From positions 55,011,526 to 55,075,525 of the forward strand of contig NC_088717.1 in assembly GCF_963576615.1 (NCBI RefSeq): a DNA stretch of 64,000 nt. Reading direction: 5' to 3'. Within the stretch, counting starts at the first letter, position 1. Every line of letters starts with the position of its first letter. The stretch comes from Watersipora subatra. Lineage: Eukaryota; Bryozoa; Gymnolaemata; Cheilostomatida; Watersiporidae. A model generated the notes under the pieces. It was not told the origin of the DNA and made no database searches. It worked only from the letters and a program-made list of their open reading frames with translations. A program made the translations under genes and the position numbers. Positions 48,638-57,546 of the stretch are shown piece after piece.

Positions 48638-49203
48638 GGTATTCGTTAAGAGCAACACTCCGAGGCAGTTCAATTAGAAGTTTTACGAGGTTTTACGGTA
48701 CATTGTATATCACTCTATCACTCACACTTTTTGAATGGATACTTACGAATGATACTTACGATACTTTTTGAATGAACATGTATTTGTTTGGTGAAATTTG
48801 ATTTATACTGCGATACGATGAATAGCACGGGCTAGCCGGGTCACGCGCGCAAGAATTTTTGCCACGCACATACAAAACAAAAATCGCATGTTGTTTTGTA
48901 TGTGCGTGGTGAAAATCCTTGAGTGCGTGACTCGGCTAGCCCGTGATGAATAGTTTTCCGGCGTTGATTCCGTGTTGAATCAACGTCGGAATGTTGAATG
49001 TTTAAAACGTCTTAAAAATTGTTGTAATTAAACGTATACGTTGTCTTAGCTAAAAAAACTATTCATCGTTTGACCTAAACACAGAATACGTGTGTACATT
49101 CAATAAGTATCCATTCAAAAAGCGTGAATGATATACAATGTACCGCAAAACCTCGTAAAACTTCTAATTGAACTGCCTCGGAGTGTTGCTCTTAACGAAT
49201 CCC
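48638..49203. mobile_element. Foldback MITE inserted in copy B
   Basis: This segment interrupts sequence that is continuous in copy A (between CTTCGGAAGCANGGAAA and TTNGCATAAACTTCAAG). It has long inverted arms: ATTCGTTAAGAGCAACACTC, CGAGGCAGTTCAATTAGAAG and TTTTACGGTACATTGTATAT at 48641 onward return inverted up to about 49200. The target duplication is not clear to me. It itself carries the 120-bp insertion at 48826. Confidence 0.85.
48826..48945. mobile_element. 120-bp hAT-like mini-MITE nested at third level
   Basis: Ends CACGGGCTAGCC and GGCTAGCCCGTG; the whole 120 bp is one hairpin with a short loop near 48885. It is bounded by a perfect 8-bp direct repeat ATGAATAG (48818-48825 and 48946-48953), the target-duplication length typical of hAT elements. 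Superfamily inferred from that length and from the CA...TG ends. Confidence 0.9.
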
Positions 49204-49627
49204 AGGTAAAGTAAGGTAATCTTTGCATAAACTTCAAGAAAAATCGGCAAAATTGATCGTGGGTAAAACGATCAAAAGAAAAAGATGTCTTTTCTTTTGA
49301 GCATTTCAACAACGATCAAGTTTTGCCAATGTCAATCTAAAAAAACGTCCTGGCAATAACATCACCTCAAACAACAAACCAATCTCAAGTGATAAAAAAA
49401 TCTCTATACTTTTTGATAAAAACGTTTTAAACTTTACATTAGAAACATTTAATTTGAAACAAGCCATTTGTGCTTTTGATTTATATTATAGTTTGTATAT
49501 GTACATGTATCTACTAATAAATAAGTAAATACATGGACTTGTGACAGTGCTCTGATAACTTGAACGCTCTGATAATTCGAACACTTTCGCTCGGTCCCGT
49601 GAATTTCGAGTTATCCATGTTTGACTG

Positions 49628-49984
49628 TATTTGTGAAAACAAACCATTTATTTTATTATTTAGCAAAACAAATCCTAATTATAAAAATAAAAATTTATTG
49701 TTCTATTACAAAATTCCCAAAGATGTTATTTTCAAATTTGTGATTTGAACTGAATTTGTCATCTCCATATGTTCATTTAATTCTGGTTGGTTATATTTAA
49801 TGCATTCAACCATCTCACTTGTAGCTTGGTTTTTTGTAGCGAAATATTGTGTAATATTTTATTGATAAAAATAATAAACAATCTTCTTTTCCTCGTCCCT
49901 CACTCACATAATTTATCTCCTGAAAGGTATCTCTATAATCAGAATAATCAAAAGCTATATTATATAGTGTTTTATGATATAATA
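49628..49984. other. Gene-free stretch
   Basis: AT-rich, no recognisable gene. Confidence 0.5.
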
Positions 49985-50115
49985 TATTACACAGTGTTAT
50001 AGTATAATATATTATATAAGGTTTTATTACATTGTAATTATATCATATATATAATATGATATAATTACAATGTAGTTAAATCTTATATGATATATTATAC
50101 TATAACACTGTATAA
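49985..50115. repeat. AT-rich palindrome, about 60-bp arms
   Basis: ACAGTGTTATAGTATAATAT and ACATTGTAATTATATCATAT on the left return inverted on the right around an axis near 50050. A further copy of CAGTGTTATAGTATAATAT follows at 50124. Possibly an AT-rich MITE or a cruciform-prone microsatellite. Confidence 0.8.
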
Positions 50116-50162
50116 TATATTATACAGTGTTATAGTATAATATAATTATTTATATTATATTA

Positions 50163-50232
50163 CAGTCAATTCCGCGAATTTAATAATTCGCGGAATTGAC
50201 TGTTCGCGATTTCGCGAACAGTCAATTCCGCG
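50163..50232. repeat. Overlapping palindromes at the end of TIR element copy 2
   Basis: CAGTCAATTCCGCG occurs three times in alternating orientation (50163, inverted ending 50202, again 50218). The first pair has 18-bp arms, the second 21-bp arms (CGCGGAATTGACTGTTCGCG) around a 2-nt loop. Copy 1 has only a single unit at the matching place. Confidence 0.9.
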
Positions 50233-50605
50233 AAATATTAAATTCTGTGAATAATTAGTTCTATTTTTAATCACTAGGGAGAATAACTACTGCACCAAAT
50301 TGAAAACTAGTCGCTAGGCTAGTTTTTAATATAAATACTAAACGTAGTTGGGTTCCAAAACATTTTTAAAATCATTGCCTGGGCTTTGAGCTAACACCAT
50401 TGCCAATGCATCACATTTATTTACAAAATTATTCAAGGTTGTCACAAGATATGCAGAATGGCGTCATCGCGAAAATAGCCGCTAGGCAGAAGTACTATAC
50501 ATAGCCGAGTTCCAAAACTCCTTTCAAATCATCGCGGGCTTCGAGTTTTATTGCCATTGCGTCAAACTTTACAAAATTATTCAAGGTTTTCACAAGTTAT
50601 TCGGC

Positions 50606-50915
50606 ATGGCTTCAGCATCGCAAGAAAGCTTTCCTAGTCTTTTTACATTGAAATCAACTCCATCAATCTTTAATACCGAAGTTGAGGACGATCATGATTC
50701 AGATCTGGACATTATGGTATGTAATTGATTTGCAGTGCAGATACGTTTTTCCATAATTAACTGTATTAGTTAAAGATTTTGTTTAAAAGCTGATCCCTTC
50801 CATTAAATACTTCAGCTATTGTTTTTGTACTTCCTTAACACTCGTTAATATTTTTTCTCTTTTGTGTTTACTGCTGATTGAGAATGAAACAACCTACTCC
50901 GATTACAAAAACTAG
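50606..50915 (+). CDS. Gene B of the TIR element, copy 2, two-exon 47-aa protein
   Basis: Exon 1 50606-50716 (37 codons, start MASASQESFPSLFTLKSTPS) and exon 2 50883-50915 (10 codons and TAG). Donor ATTATG|GTATGT and acceptor TGCTGATTGAG, with a long pyrimidine-rich stretch before it, are good matches. The middle is acidic (EVEDDHDSDLDIM). No family recognised. Intact in both copies with the same exon limits, which supports a real spliced gene. Role unknown. Confidence 0.5.
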
Positions 50916-51185
50916 AGACAAGTAGTAATACACAGTACATCAAGGCAGAAATATTGGCAGAGAGGCAACCAGTCAACCTAAACCCCTTCATCGACAACAA
51001 CTCCTTGATATCGCTGCAGCAAACATGAATAAATTATATATTTTATTTCATGTATAGATATATTATAATTTATTACAAACTTAAGTGTACAAATAAAATA
51101 TTTCAAGTACAAATATAATTTTGCAAATGATGAATGGAGTAAATATAAACAGTTTAGTCCATATGGCGGTTGTCTAGCAATAAAA

Positions 51186-51536
51186 TTAAACTGGTACTCT
51201 TGATATGTGAATACTAGGGTGTAATGATGCTCTCTGACTAGTTATTTTGGTAATAGCAGCTCTGTCGCTGTCACTGTCTTGGGTAGATGTTAAAGGCGAT
51301 TCTCTCGCTACTACATGACTGGTAAGGAAGTTATCATCAGAACTCTCCTCGTGGCTTACTATTGTAAAGTTCTGCCGGTTGGCCAAAGATTTGTGCTCGT
51401 AAAGGCGTTTTTGTTTCTTTTTTAAAACGGATATATTCTCCTCGTTAGCAGCTGCGGCCACTTCTACCTCAATTTCAAGACCTCCCTGAATGATTGGTGA
51501 TCTTCTAAGAATGACATCTACCACCCTTGCAATCAT
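51186..51536 (-). CDS. Gene A of the TIR element, copy 2, 116-aa protein
   Basis: ATG at 51536 in context AAAACAATGA; reads MIARVVDVILRRSPIIQGGL, then EIEVEVAAAANEEN, LKKKQKRLYEHKSLAN and a Ser/Asp-rich C-terminus (STQDSDSDRAA). An intron (51683-51574, 110 bp, GTAAGT...TTTTAG) lies just upstream and is conserved in length and sites in copy 1. The first exon has stops in all useful frames, so it is probably 5' untranslated. The frame stays open upstream through the intron, but that part would be removed. No known domain or DDE triad is visible. Converges on gene B, whose stop is about 270 bp away. Confidence 0.5.
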   Translation of the reverse strand: MIARVVDVILRRSPIIQGGLEIEVEVAAAANEENISVLKKKQKRLYEHKSLANRQNFTIVSHEESSDDNFLTSHVVARESPLTSTQDSDSDRAAITKITSQRASLHPSIHISRVPV

Positions 51537-52139
51537 TGTTTTTCCGTGAATGATGAAACATCTCTCTCTCACACTAAAACAAATAATGAAGCAGTAGAGA
51601 TGGAAAAAATAAATATTGCGTTTTACCGAAGAACCAAAGTAAAATTCAACTAATTTAGTAAATGTGAAAAACTCATTACTTACCACAAATTGGTGGTTCA
51701 TCAAAGGCCTCCAAATCTATGAATATCGTGAAAACCTCGGAACTCAGCAAAAAATTTATAGCTTAGCACGATCGACCCATAGTTGTAAGCTAAATAGAAA
51801 ACGAAACGCGCAATGCACGCAGCCGCGCATGCGTAGGGTTAACTCTATTGGTAGACATAATAGAGTTAACTTTTCATAGAGAGTGACAGTTTTCAGCCGA
51901 GAATAAATTAATCTGTGAATATGCACGAAATGGCAATTTTCACGAAATATAACTCTGCGAATAAATTCATCCTGTAGGGTACCACTTTATATCATATTAT
52001 GCTACATTATATTTTATTGTATTACTTTATACATGTACTTCATTATATTAAATGTGTATGATAGATGTTCATGCTGATAGTATGTTTAAGAAATCTTCAA
52101 ATTTGTATTGGTCGATATGCTATCATTGACTTTGTTATG

Positions 52140-52815
52140 CTGACGATATGCATAGCTACTATGTACAGCTACCATGTATAGCAAACATGTATAGCTGATA
52201 TATATAGCTACTATGTATAGCCAACATGTATAAACAACGCGTATAGCTAACATGTATAGCAAACATGCATAGCCAACTTGTATAGCAAACATGTATAGTT
52301 GATATGTATCGCCAATGTGTACAGCCAACATGTACAGCCAACATGTATAGCTACCATGTATAGCTAACATGTATAGCCAACATGTATAGACAACGCTTAT
52401 AGCTAACATGTATAGCAAACATGTATAGCTGATATGTATAGCCAACATGTATAACCAACATGCATAGCCAACACATATAACCAATATGCATAGCAAACAT
52501 GTATAGCCAACATGTACAGCCAACAAGCATAGCCAATATGTATAGCCAACAAGCATAGCCAATATGTATAGCCATCATGCATAGCCGTCATGCATAGCTA
52601 ACGTGTATAGCTGAAATGTATAGCCAACACATATAGCCAATATGCATAGCCAACACATATAACCAATATGCATAGCAAACATGTATAGCCAACATGTACA
52701 GCCAACAAGCATAACCAATATGTATAGCCAACATGTATAGCCAACATGTATAGCCAACATGTATAGCCAACATGTATAGCCAACATGTATAGCCAACATG
52801 TATAGCCAACATGTA
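52140..52815. repeat. 13-bp minisatellite (CATGTATAGCCAA), about 50 copies
   Basis: CATGTATAGCCAA and variants repeat for about 680 bp. The rightmost six to seven units are identical while the left part is diverged, so expansion has been most recent at the right edge. Cys/Trp/Tyr-rich minus-strand frames in three phases are artefacts. Confidence 0.95.
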
Positions 52816-55800
52816 TTTGTGTTGAGGTATTAAAACTTTCTGTTGTCAGTTGTCAATCTCCTGACAAACCATCTGACACCAACTCTCAGATGTATAGAGC
52901 GATGCAACAAGCTCAGTCACTTCTCGACAAAACTGACTGTCATAACTCTCTGAGGGACAACAGTAACACTGGATTGGATCTCACGTCTATGAGACAAGAA
53001 GTTAGGCACTTCTCTCCTGACACTCCAAGCCAGCTCTAGCCGTGACTATTGATCAACGGAACTCAGTCTTGGATAAATTTCTTTTAAAGCTTCTAACTTC
53101 ATTAGCTCTAAGATACAATAGCTTTTAGAGGTCAGCTGATGATTAAAAAAGAGCGACTGCAGCGATGTTCATAATCAAAAACAGCAATAGTTTTTTATTC
53201 AGTTATTTTATAGACTGTTCGAGTCCATGAGATATTTGTGACATTTATCAAGGACATCGTAAGATTATAAAGGGTTGTCTAGTCATCTCTAGTATTTTGT
53301 TAAACAATAATAACTATTTGGACCAATCATATTACTACTGCACATTGTATCATTGTAAGTATATTGCTGGCTGCCATTATAGTATTTTCAAGAGTTTGCT
53401 GCTGGACTAGTATTACCATTGCTTTACCACTGTACATAACTATTTTTATACTTCTCTATCGCAATGTATTGAAGCTAGCTATTTAATGTTAGCTACAGCT
53501 ACACTTCCTATACAATAAACCTTAACTATCAAGATTTCTTACATGGCAGAGTTTGTTGCATTCTCTTCAATCATTTTAGCTTTTTTACTAAATTTGAAGA
53601 CATTGACGATTAAATAACGTTATGTGATTTAACCCACTTTACGTGGTGATAAAACATTTGAACAAGTTGTAATAGTCTCGTTTGTTAGACGGTGTGAAAG
53701 ACAGTGTAACAGCGCGACAGACAGTGTAACAAATACTGTTTTAAAAATGAACAGACAAGAGGATAGAGTTACCCTACACAGAAAACTAATTTTACTAAAA
53801 CATGTGAAATAGTTATCTTCAATCGAACCAATCTGACCACAGATTCAACACATTAAAGTCTAGTCGTGTATATGCAAGCGGGTCCACTGATCCTGGACCG
53901 TATTATAAATTTTCCTTAAACTGTGAAAGCACTTAGTACAATTTCATTGAATCTAATTACCATTTTGAATTTCAATGGTTGCAGAAACAAAATGAAAAAA
54001 CAGAAATCGAATCGAATGAATAGTTCTTGCTTCACACTCTCTCAACAGTGTTATGTTTTAGAGACAACTGAAGAAACATTTTAATTGCGGTACTCCTAGT
54101 CTGATAGATGGTAGTTGTTTTTCATGAATAAAAAAGCAACAGTCGTAAAGTTGTCTTTTCAATATTCTGATGAGGTGTTTGAAAAATACAACGCTACCCT
54201 TTATTTGAACAGCACCTTTATTAAAGCGCCGCTCCAAGGGAATGGTTAAAAATAGAGTGCCATGGTATTCAAATAGAGGTTTTACTGTGGGTTTAGTGGC
54301 AGCTCTTGTTGCTGAGGAGAAGAAGCTTTCTAGAATTGTATACTTTCTGTATACTTATATACTTACTTCGTTTTGTATACTTCTGAGCCTTCATTACCAA
54401 AAACTTTAATCAGTGGCTCATTAGAAACTAATACCCTGCCAGTAGACATTTTTCATTTACCTGTTTGAAATGCCTTCAGTATTTTGTCAATATATGAAGA
54501 TTTATTTGTTCAATTGAATTGAAAGTACATACATGTAGTTGTACTGAAAGCATATCATGAATAAAAGAGCACAAATTTCTTAATTCTACCTAATTCAGAA
54601 GTAGAAAAAAACAGGCTTCGAGACGTTAAAACAAGCTTCTTCATTTATTGGTGAAAAAGTTGTAAAAGTATAAAGAAACTGAGCTTATATAAGTTTTTTT
54701 GTAAATCTACTGAAAACAAGAATAAATTACGCCAAATTATTAAAATATTAAATCCTGTCTTTTGGTAAAAATTTCGAAATTCAAGTAAAATGTCAAAAAG
54801 TTGACCAACTGTTAAAAAAAAGAGATATTTTCGTTAACAATTTGCAGGACAAAATGGACGTTACAAATACCTGACACCACTCTCTCTTTTCTATCAGTTT
54901 ATGATTGACCTAACCAGGATGTCATTTGTGGTCATTCTATTGTATTAAACCGAATATGTAAATCCGGTTCCTTTGGTGATTGCGATTAAAATCTTTATCT
55001 GCTTTTAGACCGGAAGGGAATATGAGACTTTACCAGTTAGGCTGTTTAGCTTTAGTACCAGTTTTACTAATGTTCGTTTGGTCAATGATGTCCAAAACAA
55101 AAACTGCAACCCTAAATCCTCCAACAAATATAAGTTAAAAATAATGGACTTAATATAAAGGATCAAACAAAAATAAACATTGAATTAGCTACAGTTAAAA
55201 TGTTGCAAAAATGCAGTTTGTATGAAAACTCAGCAAGTAAAATTTTGATATTTTTTGCAACAAATTAAAATAATTTATGTTTGTAAAATATTTGAATAGT
55301 GGGAATAAATCTTAAACTGTTCACTAAAGAGTTGTCTGCTCAGTGCAAGGTAGATCAGCAGAAGTAAAATGTATGGTGTAAGCAAACAACTCCTTTAGTG
55401 AACTTTGAATCCATTTAACAATTAAGTCATTGCAAATTCCTTTCAAAATTGCCTTCATTGGCGAACTTCTGATTAAAACTAACACTGAAATATTTTGTGA
55501 ATTTTGTCCACCGTATACTAAGCTAAATAATGGATAATGGTCTAAACAGTAAACACTGTATATTTGTGTAATGATAGAGCAGCCTCCAGCAATGATTGAA
55601 TACAGAAAAAGTTTCTTGTTATTATAGTTCGATTTTTTATTGTTATTATAATAGTAATAATACAATATAAAATGAACTGCTTAGATCTATTAAATGCCAA
55701 AAAGACAATACATTTGGAGTGATGTAATAATGTTATAAATTTAGATTTATGGTTTCGGAAAGCAAGAAAATAGATTTCATTGGAAACAAAAAGATATGAT

Positions 55801-56119
55801 GGGATAAAATCCAAACCTAATATTTTTAAGTAGCACAAATTGTTTACTAGGTTTTTGGAATTAATTTTACTGCTAAAAAGTAAATACAATAGTTGGTAAA
55901 ATCAATACCATCTGCATGACAAATAGTAAAGTATTACCAATATCATGATTAGTAGTTCATAAAATTATTAGTTTTTATCAAAATAGTATATTAGTACTAT
56001 CATTAGTATTCATTACTTAGTATTTGTTTATTTTTAGCGGTATTATTGCTGCTAATCATTACTATTATTACTAATATACTTGGCAGCCCCGTGCACCATA
56101 GAGATTGTCATGAATAATC
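52816..56119. other. Gene-free stretch
   Basis: Holds an old dispersed repeat (53830-54500) and otherwise AT-rich sequence. Two overlapping minus-strand frames of about 115 codons at 55324-55889 match nothing I know and lack splice context. Confidence 0.5.
53830..54500. repeat. Old dispersed repeat, copy 2 (partner at 2150-2760)
   Basis: Shares ordered blocks with 2150-2760, including TGTATATGCAAGC, CTGTGAAAGCACTTAG, AACTGAAGAAACAT, CATTAGAAACTAAT and ATTTTGTCAATAT. Between 54180 and 54290 it also contains the TATTTGAACA / AAAAATAGAGTGCCA module seen at 29.2 kb, possibly a separate element inserted into it. Confidence 0.5.
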
Positions 56120-56124
56120 AGTAT
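56120..56124. other. Target-site duplication, left (AGTAT)
   Basis: AGTAT directly before the 5' LTR, repeated directly after the 3' LTR at 61228-61232. A 5-bp duplication is usual for Ty3/gypsy integrases. Confidence 0.95.
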
Positions 56125-56338
56125 TGTAAGGTAATACCGCACAGGAATTACGATCTGCATTTACGACATCACGGGCGGAGGAGATCAAGGAAGGAAGGGG
56201 ATGTTTCCGGTGAAATGAGATCGGCTGGAGAAAAGGGAGGACGGAAGGCTACGACGAGAGCGGGACTATTCTGGGCGCGGTTCACGGAGGAGGAGCAACT
56301 GACGTACGCATAATCAAGTAAGATCATATAGCTTCATA
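56125..56338 (+). repeat. 5' LTR (214 bp)
   Basis: Begins TGTAAGGTAATACCGCAC and ends AGCTTCATA; same length as, and apparently identical to, the 3' LTR. The ends are TG...TA, not the usual TG...CA. The LTR is short for the group and G/A-rich in the middle (GGAGGAGATCAAGGAAGGAA); no clear TATA box or AATAAA is visible. A short open frame through it is not a gene. Confidence 0.95.
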
Positions 56339-56356
56339 TGGTGTCAGAATATATCG
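56339..56356 (+). promoter_or_regulatory. Primer-binding site
   Basis: TGGTGTCAGAATATATCG starts immediately after the 5' LTR. TGG pairs with the CCA end of a tRNA, as expected for the minus-strand primer. I cannot say which tRNA. Confidence 0.75.
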
Positions 56357-56664
56357 AACCTACAAGCGTAATCGTGTAAAACGTTGCTGTTTGTGTGACG
56401 GTATTTTACAACGGCGAGCTCGACAAGGCACAGATTCTCTGGAAGCTGTTGCGTTGAGGCAAAGTATCGGAAATTTGCTGAGATATCGCAGGAGAAGGCA
56501 TACTTTGTGTGGAGCAAAATTTTGCTACCCTAACTCTTAAAGACAATATAGTGAATTATACTGTCACTCTCATATATTTTGGTGTTATCTAACTTGTTTC
56601 CTGTTAATCACGATCCATAGTATCTTCTTGATTGTGGTGAGCGGCCAATAAAACAGTATAGAGT

Positions 56665-57546
56665 ATGTCTGCTAGTGGAGAAACCAAGCCTGAAAAGTTC
56701 GTAAAGCCCTTGGATTTGTCCTCAGGCAACCTGGCTACCGCCTGGAAAGTTTTTAAAGAGCAGTTTAATATATATGTGATTGTGAAGAAACTACGAGAAC
56801 TCACTGTAGACGAACAGATCGGCCACATGCTTATGGCCATGGGTAGTGACTCGGTACCAGTTTACAATCAGTTCACCTTCGTGCCATCTGACGAAAACAA
56901 AAAGAAAACACTGGCCAACTGCATCAAATTTTTTGATGCGTATTTTGAGCCTGTTAAAAATGTTATTTTTGAGCGCTCAGTGTTTAATAAGATGACTCAG
57001 CAACCTGGCCAATCTCTTCACCAGTTTATAGTTAAACTCCAAGTTCAGAGTGAGAATTGTGACTACGGGGATATGCGAGATGACTTGGTAAGGGATAGAA
57101 TAGTGGTGGGGGTGCGTGACATCGAGCTTCGCAAGTACCTGATTGATGTGCCTGATCTCACACTCAGGTTATGCATTCAAAAGGCGAAGCAATATGTATC
57201 AAATCAGGAGCATGTAGCTGCAATGGCGTCTACGTCTGGGGCTCAGTGTCCCGGTAAAGAAGAGTATGCTGGGAATGTAGACTCGGTACAGCGATATAAA
57301 CCTAAATCATCTAAACAAATGACTGACACTGAAGAAAACAGGAGCAGTAACGCAAAGGACCAGCCATGCTCAAAATGTGGAAAGTGGAAGCATTTTGGTG
57401 GTCGTTGCCCGGCAGAAAGGTCAAGCTGCAACAAATGCAAGAGAAGAGGTCACTGGGCAAAAATGTGCAAAGGAGCCCAGCACGTATCTGCTCTGGAGGA
57501 AAATGACGATGGAGTAGATAGCTTGTTTTTAGGAAATTACCAATGA
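56665..57546 (+). CDS. gag: Gag polyprotein, 293 aa
   Basis: Structural protein that packages the element RNA into particles in the cytoplasm. Residues about 10-180 form a Ty3/gypsy-type capsid region (AWKVFKEQFNIY near 28, FERSVFNKMTQQPGQSLHQF near 110, and DDLVRDRIVVGVRD near 138). Two zinc knuckles of exact CX2CX4HX4C spacing lie at about 235-248 (CSKCGKWKHFGGRC) and 255-268 (CNKCKRRGHWAKMC) and bind nucleic acid. No separate matrix domain or myristoylation signal is seen. The start at 56665 is the first ATG of the frame (GAGTATG) and leaves a 326-nt leader after the LTR. It ends in a UGA at 57544-57546 with pol continuing in the same frame; see the pol entry. Confidence 0.93.
   Translation: MSASGETKPEKFVKPLDLSSGNLATAWKVFKEQFNIYVIVKKLRELTVDEQIGHMLMAMGSDSVPVYNQFTFVPSDENKKKTLANCIKFFDAYFEPVKNVIFERSVFNKMTQQPGQSLHQFIVKLQVQSENCDYGDMRDDLVRDRIVVGVRDIELRKYLIDVPDLTLRLCIQKAKQYVSNQEHVAAMASTSGAQCPGKEEYAGNVDSVQRYKPKSSKQMTDTEENRSSNAKDQPCSKCGKWKHFGGRCPAERSSCNKCKRRGHWAKMCKGAQHVSALEENDDGVDSLFLGNYQ

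Larger units (their letters stand above)
48289..49627. mobile_element. TA-flanked TIR element, copy B (1339 bp) with nested insertions
   Basis: The ends CAGTCAAACATGGATAACTC and GAGTTATCCATGTTTGACTG are a perfect inverted pair, flanked by TA (48287-48288, 49628-49629). Apart from the insertion 48638-49203 it aligns end to end with copy A at 38662-39424. Its ends are better preserved than those of copy A. No transposase is present. Confidence 0.9.
50163..51979 (-). mobile_element. 1.8-kb TIR element with two convergent small genes, copy 2 (inverted)
   Basis: Inverted copy of 41171-42961. The right end TTCATCCTGTAGGG is intact and flanked by TA (51980-51981). The left end lacks the CCCTACAGG terminus and finishes instead in a palindrome cluster, so the exact left limit is uncertain. 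Both internal genes are open here. Beyond gene A's first exon lies a CpG-containing ACGCATGCGCGGC sequence (about 51820-51835), absent from copy 1, that resembles an NRF1-type promoter site. Confidence 0.8.

Noticed and set aside
52086-52812. Cys/Trp/Tyr-rich minus-strand frames
   Set aside because: Artefacts of the 13-bp CATGTATAGCCAA array; all three phases are open.
55324-55889. Two overlapping minus-strand frames of about 115 codons
   Set aside because: No family resemblance, low-complexity Tyr/Asn start and no splice context; likely chance frames in AT-rich DNA.
56080-56313. 77-codon frame through the 5' LTR, also present in the 3' LTR
   Set aside because: Duplicate because the LTRs are identical; no start context or homology, and it lies within the terminal repeat.
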